Source: UBA1926 sp002337215 (GTDB taxonomy: Bacteria > Planctomycetota > Phycisphaerae > Phycisphaerales > UBA1924). Taken from it: a stretch of DNA of 64,000 nucleotides. Within the stretch, counting starts at the first letter, position 1, and every line of letters starts with the position of its first letter. The DNA lies in contig CAXBAF010000005.1 in the NCBI GenBank assembly GCA_963973795.1, positions 67,670 through 131,669 on the forward strand, read 5' to 3'. A program made the translations under genes and the position numbers. The notes under the pieces are model-generated. The model was not told the DNA's origin. It was given only the letters and a program-made list of their open reading frames with translations, and did no database searches. Positions 60,073 through 64,000 of this stretch are shown piece after piece.

Positions 60073-60939
60073 TTATTCGTCGTCGTCATCGTCGTCGTCC
60101 ACGTCACGGTCGACGGAGACATGATCGATGGCGATAGCGCCGGGGCCTGCGAAGGCGAGCGCGAGGGCGGCGCTGAAGAGGGCGAACTGCCAGAGGAGGG
60201 GGCGCCAGGCGTAGATATCCCAGATGTCGTGGTTGGGGAGGAAGCCGAGCAGGGTGTCGCCCGATTGGATGGCGGGGCCGAGCTCGGTGAGCCAGGCGGC
60301 GGAGAGCATGATGGCGGCGAGGGAGATCGCGGAGAGTCGCGTGAGCAGGCCGATGGCGATGAGGAGCCCGGCGGCGAGTTCGGCTCCGGCGGCGGCCCAT
60401 GCCATGTACCGGGGCCAGGCGTCGCGTGCGGCCCACTCGGGCCAGATCGGGGCGGGTGTGTTTCCGTCGGCGTCGGGGGTGGGGTGTGCGGCGCGGTAGG
60501 TGAGAATTGCGAGGTTGTAGAGGCTGCGGACCTCGACGGGCTCGGGGAAATCGGCGGCGGTGTAGGTGGGGGTGGCGGGCTGGGTTTGTGCGCTCTCGGC
60601 TTCGGCGGCCTGGTCGGTTGCGCCTTCGGAGTGGGGCGGATCGTTCTGCGCCGCGATCGCGACGAGCGCGGGTGGGGTTGCGAGTGCCGGGTCGGGTTCG
60701 TCGGTTGATTCCGGTTCTGCGTCGGTGCTGTTTTCGGCTGGTGTGCTGGTGGTCGGGTTGGCCGGCGGGTTGGGATTGGCGAAGTCGTGTCCCATGTTGG
60801 CGAGGAGGGCGGCTTGTTCGCCCTGGACGGGGACCTCATGGATGAACTTGCCGAGGCCGGCCCAGATGAAGGTGAGGGCGAGGACGATGCGGAGCGGGAT
60901 GGGCGCGGCGAAGAGTGCGGATGTGTGGGAGAGTTTCAT
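60073..60939 (-). CDS. DoxX-family membrane protein with a large inserted loop
   Basis: A 288-residue DoxX-type protein. The first helix (PLRIVLALTFIWAGLGKFI, about 15-33) carries the family's typical start. A hydrophilic Asn/Pro/Thr/Glu-rich insertion of about 115 residues (45-160) follows before three more helices (AWAAAGAELAAGLLIAIGLL, LSAISLAAIMLSAAWL, LLWQFALFSAALALAFAGPGAI). The C-terminus ends in an Asp-rich tail (DRDVDDDDDDDE). DoxX proteins are linked to quinone- or thiol-related redox chemistry; the reaction here is unknown. First gene of the minus-strand run doxX-vWA-tmk-plsY. Confidence 0.8.
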   Translation of the reverse strand: MKLSHTSALFAAPIPLRIVLALTFIWAGLGKFIHEVPVQGEQAALLANMGHDFANPNPPANPTTSTPAENSTDAEPESTDEPDPALATPPALVAIAAQNDPPHSEGATDQAAEAESAQTQPATPTYTAADFPEPVEVRSLYNLAILTYRAAHPTPDADGNTPAPIWPEWAARDAWPRYMAWAAAGAELAAGLLIAIGLLTRLSAISLAAIMLSAAWLTELGPAIQSGDTLLGFLPNHDIWDIYAWRPLLWQFALFSAALALAFAGPGAIAIDHVSVDRDVDDDDDDDE

Positions 60940-61115
60940 GGGTCTTGCTCGTTGGGGGCGCGGTCGGCGCGTGTGTTGGTTTGTATTGGATAGTATCGGT
61001 CGGTCTGCGGTGATCCGGTCGCGGTTTTGGATCGGCCCGGTTCGGGTCTTGTCGGTTTGGGTTGGTTCGGGCTGGTTTGGGTCGTCGCTGGGTTGGTATT
61101 GGGAATTCGAAGTCT

Positions 61116-61200
61116 GCGGGTGTGGCGGAATTGGCAGACGCGCGAGGTTTAGGTCCTCGTGGCCGAATAGGCCGTGCAGGTTCGAGTCCTGTCACCCGCA
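61116..61200 (+). tRNA. tRNA-Leu (anticodon UAG)
   Basis: Acceptor stem GCGGGTG/CACCCGC, discriminator A, D-arm with TGGCGGAATTGGCAGACGC, anticodon stem CGAGG/CCTCG with loop TTTAGGT (UAG), long class II variable arm GGCCGAATAGGCC, and T-arm ...GGTTCGAGTCC. 85 bases. The CCA end is not encoded (TTTC follows). Confidence 0.97.
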
Positions 61201-61394
61201 TTTCGATTGATGTGTGCGGTTGTGTGGCATCCACACCTGAAGTGGGGTGGTTCGATGTCGGTGTGCCGAGGTGTTTGGTTGTTGGGAATGTGCGGCGTGT
61301 TTGGGAAAGGGCGTGTTCAGGGGCAAGTGGGGCGTGTGAGGTGCCGATGTCGGAGCCGACGAAGTGAGTTCATCACGAAACGGGAGACCCACCC

Positions 61395-62282
61395 ATGTCG
61401 ATTGACACCGCAGCACGCGAGCAGAAGGTCCGGGAAGCGCTGAGTGAGATCAGCCATATCGCGACGCTGCCCGAGATCACGATGCAGATCATCAACCTTG
61501 TGGAGGATGCGACCTCGACGGCGCAGGATCTGCAGGAGGTGATTTCGAACGACCCGGCGTTGAGCAGCCGGATCCTGAAGGTTGTGAACTCGTCGTTCTA
61601 CGGGTTGCCGGGCCAGGTCGGCTCGATCAACCGGGCGATCGTGATGCTCGGGCTGAACGCGGTGAAGAACATCGCGATCGCGGCGAGCCTTGCGAAGCTG
61701 TTCCGGGGCGGGGATCTGACCCCGCAGTTCAGCGCCAAGATGCTGTGGAGCCATAGCAACGCGGTGGCGATCTGCTGCAAGATTTTTAACGACAAGCAGA
61801 GGTTGGGTCTCGGGGACGAGGCGTATCTGAGCGGTCTGATGCACGACATCGGGATCATGCTCGAGATGCAGTTCGACCGGAACCTGCTGATTGATGTTGT
61901 TGCTCGGACGGGGCCCGACGGGGAGGGTGTGCCGGCGAACGACATGCTCGGCGTCGAGCTCGGTGTGTTCGGTGCGACGCATGAGGATTTCGGCAAGGGC
62001 CTCTGCGAGCAGTGGAAGTTCCCGGCGTCGTTCGCGGCGGTGTGCGGTTTCCATCACGACCCGATGAGCGCTCCCGAGGAGTACCGCAAGCTTGCGTGCC
62101 TGGTGTGCGTCGCGGATCGGCTTTCGGCCCGGCTTGGCGATGGCTATCGCCTTGACCTGAGCTCGACAGACATTCCCGCTGAAGTGCTCGCTGAGATCGG
62201 TTTGAGCGTCGAGCAGGTCGAGGAGATGCTGCCCGAGATCGCTGAGGCCGTGAGCCAGGGCGAGCTGCCGATGAACGCCTGA
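61395..62282 (+). CDS. HDOD-domain signalling protein
   Basis: A 295-residue protein made almost wholly of one HDOD domain. IATLPEITMQIINLVEDATSTAQDLQEVISNDPALSSRILKVVNSSFYGLPGQVGSINRAIVMLG is the family core (residues 22-86). LSGLMHDIGIMLEM keeps the HD pair of the related HD domain, and GFHHDP follows near residue 222. No output domain is attached. HDOD proteins regulate two-component, c-di-GMP or stress signalling through protein contacts. A purine-rich GGGAG precedes the ATG. It is the only gene between tRNA-Leu and a clear terminator, so it may be transcribed alone or with the tRNA. Confidence 0.9.
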   Translation: MSIDTAAREQKVREALSEISHIATLPEITMQIINLVEDATSTAQDLQEVISNDPALSSRILKVVNSSFYGLPGQVGSINRAIVMLGLNAVKNIAIAASLAKLFRGGDLTPQFSAKMLWSHSNAVAICCKIFNDKQRLGLGDEAYLSGLMHDIGIMLEMQFDRNLLIDVVARTGPDGEGVPANDMLGVELGVFGATHEDFGKGLCEQWKFPASFAAVCGFHHDPMSAPEEYRKLACLVCVADRLSARLGDGYRLDLSSTDIPAEVLAEIGLSVEQVEEMLPEIAEAVSQGELPMNA

Positions 62283-62327
62283 TCGGGGAACCGATCGGCG
62301 TCGAAACAAGACTCTCTTTCTCCCTCC

Positions 62328-62359
62328 GGGCGGTTGCGCAAGCGACCGTCCTGTTTTTT
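62328..62359 (+). terminator. Rho-independent terminator after the HDOD gene
   Basis: 10-bp stem (62328-62337 with 62342-62351, two G-T pairs) capped by a GCAA tetraloop, then TGTTTTTT. It lies 45 bases after the stop. Confidence 0.85.
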
Positions 62360-62424
62360 GCGCTTCGATGCGCCCTCCGGTGGCAGACTCGCTGTGGTAC
62401 GGCCTCGCCCGGGTGAATCCGGTG

Positions 62425-62463
62425 GGCCTGAGCGGGTGGCCTGAGCGGGTGGCCTGAGTGGGC
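62425..62463. repeat. 13-bp tandem repeat, three copies
   Basis: GGCCTGAGCGGGT at 62425-62437 and 62438-62450, with a third copy at 62451-62463 that has two changes. It lies in the convergent gap between the HDOD and flavoprotein genes. Confidence 0.8.
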
Positions 62464-62541
62464 GGGCTGACCGCGCGGTGGCGTGAAGCGTGGTGCCCGA
62501 TGTCGCGCTGGAACGTGTCGTCGTTGCTTTTGTTGCCGTTG

Positions 62542-63885
62542 TTATTTGTTGCCGTTGCAGGCGGCGTGTGCGGCGGCGGTGCCTGCGATGTGTCCTGTGG
62601 CCCATGCCCATTGGAAGTTGAAGCCTCCGATTCTGCCGTCTGTGTCGAGGATCTCGCCGCAGAGGTAGAGGCCCGGCGTGGTGCGCGATTCCATCGTTTT
62701 GATCGAGACCTCGGTGAGGGGAACGCCTCCCGCTGTGGTCTCCGCGTGGGTGAAGCCTCGCGAGCGGGTGACGGGGAGGCGGTGCTCGCAGACGGCGTCG
62801 AGCAGGGCGCGGCGCTGGGCTTTGGTGAGGGTGGCACCGGTGGTGTCGAAGCCGATGCCGGCGAGCGCGCAGAGCGTGTCGGCGAGGCGGGCGGGGAGTC
62901 TGTCGGTGAGCCAGAGCGCGGGTTTGCGGCCCGCGAGGTTCTGGAGTTCGCGGTCGAGTGATTCGCGGGTGTGGTCCGGGAGGAAGTTGGCGACGAGGTG
63001 GGCGCCGGGGTCGGTGGTGCGTGCATCGAGGTAGTAACGGGAGATGTCCATAACGGCGGGGCCCGAGAGGCCGAAATGGGTGAGCAGGGTGGAGTTGGTG
63101 AATGATTCGAGGCGCCTGTTGGAACCCGCGCGGAGTTCGATCTGGACGGGGAGGGTCAGCCCCGAGAGGGCGGGGAGGGGGGAGGACTCGTCGAGGATGA
63201 GCGGGACGAGGGCGGGGTGGATCTGTGGCGTGATGGAGTGGCCCAGGGCTTTGGCGAAGGTGTAGCCGAGCCCGTCGGAGCCGGATCGGGGGAGGGCCTT
63301 GCCGCCTGTTGCGAGGATGAGGGTTTGGGCACGGATGGTGGCGGACTGGGTGGTGATGGTGAAGGGGTGGGGCGAGGCGGGATCGTGGGCGACGGTCTCG
63401 GCGCGGTCGGGATGGCGGAGGGTGACGCGGGCGTCGTCGGCGGTGGTGAGGAGGGCGTCGAGGACGGTGCGGGCTTTGTCGGTGGTGGGGAAGAGCTTGC
63501 CGGTGTCTTCGCGTTTGAGTTCGACGCCCAGGTCGCTGAAGAAGCGGACGGTGTCGTCGACGCCGAACCGGCGGAGGACGTTTCGGATGCTGTTTCGCGA
63601 GGTGCCGGCGTAGGCGTGTTCGGTGACTTCGTGGTGGGTGACGTTGCAGCGGCCGCCGCCGGCGACGAGGATTTTGGCGCCGAGCTTCTTGGCACCGTCG
63701 ATGGCAAGAACGGTTGGGTGGGGGCGCGAGGTGGGGCCGGATGTTCGGATCGCCCGGCCCGCGGCGATGGCGGCCATGAGCCCGGCGGCGCCGGCACCGA
63801 GGACAGCGATGTCTGCTGCGATGCCGGTGCGGAGCGTGTCTGAGGGGTCTGGGTGGTTTTCGATCGGATCGGTGGGTGTGGGCAC
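62542..63885 (-). CDS. HI0933/BaiN-family FAD-dependent oxidoreductase
   Basis: A 447-residue flavoprotein of the HI0933/BaiN type. The FAD-binding Rossmann motif is AVLGAGAAGLMAAIAAG (27-43). KKLGAKILVAGGGRCNVTHHE is the family signature, TLILATGGKALPRSGSDGLGY the second nucleotide motif, and GLYLCGEILDTDGRIGGFNFQWAWATG the C-terminal FAD site. The middle domain (about 205-360) carries the family insert. Members reduce unsaturated or nitro compounds, but most have no known substrate. It is alone, divergent from the tRNA-Lys promoter. The stop lies 182 bases beyond the HDOD terminator, on the convergent side. Confidence 0.92.
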   Translation of the reverse strand: MPTPTDPIENHPDPSDTLRTGIAADIAVLGAGAAGLMAAIAAGRAIRTSGPTSRPHPTVLAIDGAKKLGAKILVAGGGRCNVTHHEVTEHAYAGTSRNSIRNVLRRFGVDDTVRFFSDLGVELKREDTGKLFPTTDKARTVLDALLTTADDARVTLRHPDRAETVAHDPASPHPFTITTQSATIRAQTLILATGGKALPRSGSDGLGYTFAKALGHSITPQIHPALVPLILDESSPLPALSGLTLPVQIELRAGSNRRLESFTNSTLLTHFGLSGPAVMDISRYYLDARTTDPGAHLVANFLPDHTRESLDRELQNLAGRKPALWLTDRLPARLADTLCALAGIGFDTTGATLTKAQRRALLDAVCEHRLPVTRSRGFTHAETTAGGVPLTEVSIKTMESRTTPGLYLCGEILDTDGRIGGFNFQWAWATGHIAGTAAAHAACNGNK

Positions 63886-63894
63886 GGGTGATTG

Positions 63895-63923
63895 TTGGCC
63901 GGGCGGGTGGTGGGCGGTATAAT
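63895..63923 (+). promoter_or_regulatory. Promoter of the tRNA-Lys gene
   Basis: TTGGCC at 63895-63900, a 17-base spacer and a perfect TATAAT at 63918-63923, 23 bases before the first tRNA base. It suggests sigma-70-type consensus is used for stable RNA in this organism. Confidence 0.8.
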
Positions 63924-63946
63924 GGGGCTCGCCGCTTCGGTGGTGT

Positions 63947-64000
<54 letters not shown>

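Noticed and set aside
62425..62463. Short tandem repeats as a possible CRISPR array
   Set aside because: Units are 13 bases with no spacers; no cas genes are present in the window.

Overview
This is a GC-rich, gene-dense chromosomal segment that most likely comes from a planctomycete of the class Phycisphaerae. The clues are several exported proteins ending in the paired 'GC-type dockerin' tail (an A-E-P-F/A-G-x-x-D-L-x-D-I repeat closing on G-C-P), one exported protein with a PEP-CTERM-like tail (V-P-A-P ... R-R-R-R), Gram-negative envelope genes (two LptF/LptG-family permeases, PlsX/PlsY), an ECF sigma factor paired with a membrane anti-sigma candidate, and a tRNA without an encoded CCA next to a CCA-adding enzyme gene. 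The taxon is an inference from protein style; no rRNA is present. I see no transposase, prophage, CRISPR array or plasmid function.

Layout. 1-4618: yidC (cut by the window edge) and a metallophosphoesterase on the minus strand, then two coupled clpP genes ending at a clear terminator. 4880-15479: a fatty-acid block split in two. fabH, fabD, a lipoprotein gene with a 16-proline run and fabG lie on the minus strand; rpmF-plsX lie on the plus strand about 3.5 kb away. A MazG-like gene and three tandem exported paralogues with dockerin-like tails sit between. 15480-25337: queC, a thioredoxin-fold protein, the tRNA nucleotidyltransferase, a pair of exported ClpP/SppA-fold proteins (the first with the presumed catalytic serine replaced), an M3 peptidase and another dockerin-tailed protein. 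25362-31461: a trypsin-like lipoprotein protease, a small lipoprotein, an isolated nuoD, a sulfotransferase-like protein, an MscS channel and a Cys-rich permease.

31414-42253 is one long minus-strand run: GH13 and GH57 amylases around a pseudopilin, then an envelope block lptG-PAP2-GT39-lptF, then cysS. 42511-49020 holds a PEP-CTERM-like protein, a ybeY-corC-type operon, a trans-sulfuration-family PLP enzyme and metG. 49243-54966 reads as a signalling set: ECF sigma factor, membrane anti-sigma candidate, large exported protein and GAF-PP2C phosphatase. 55135-60939 is a minus-strand run of a small protein, plsY, tmk, a very large vWA protein and a DoxX protein. The window closes with tRNA-Leu, an HDOD protein, a BaiN/HI0933-type flavoprotein and the start of a tRNA-Lys with its own promoter.

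The best candidates for something undescribed are: the tandem exported ClpP-fold pair; a hairpin repeat family with compensatory stem changes (three copies); the three-copy surface-protein array; the lptF-GT39-PAP2-lptG block; and the ECF/anti-sigma/PP2C cluster. Family assignments come from reading motifs by eye; no database search was run.
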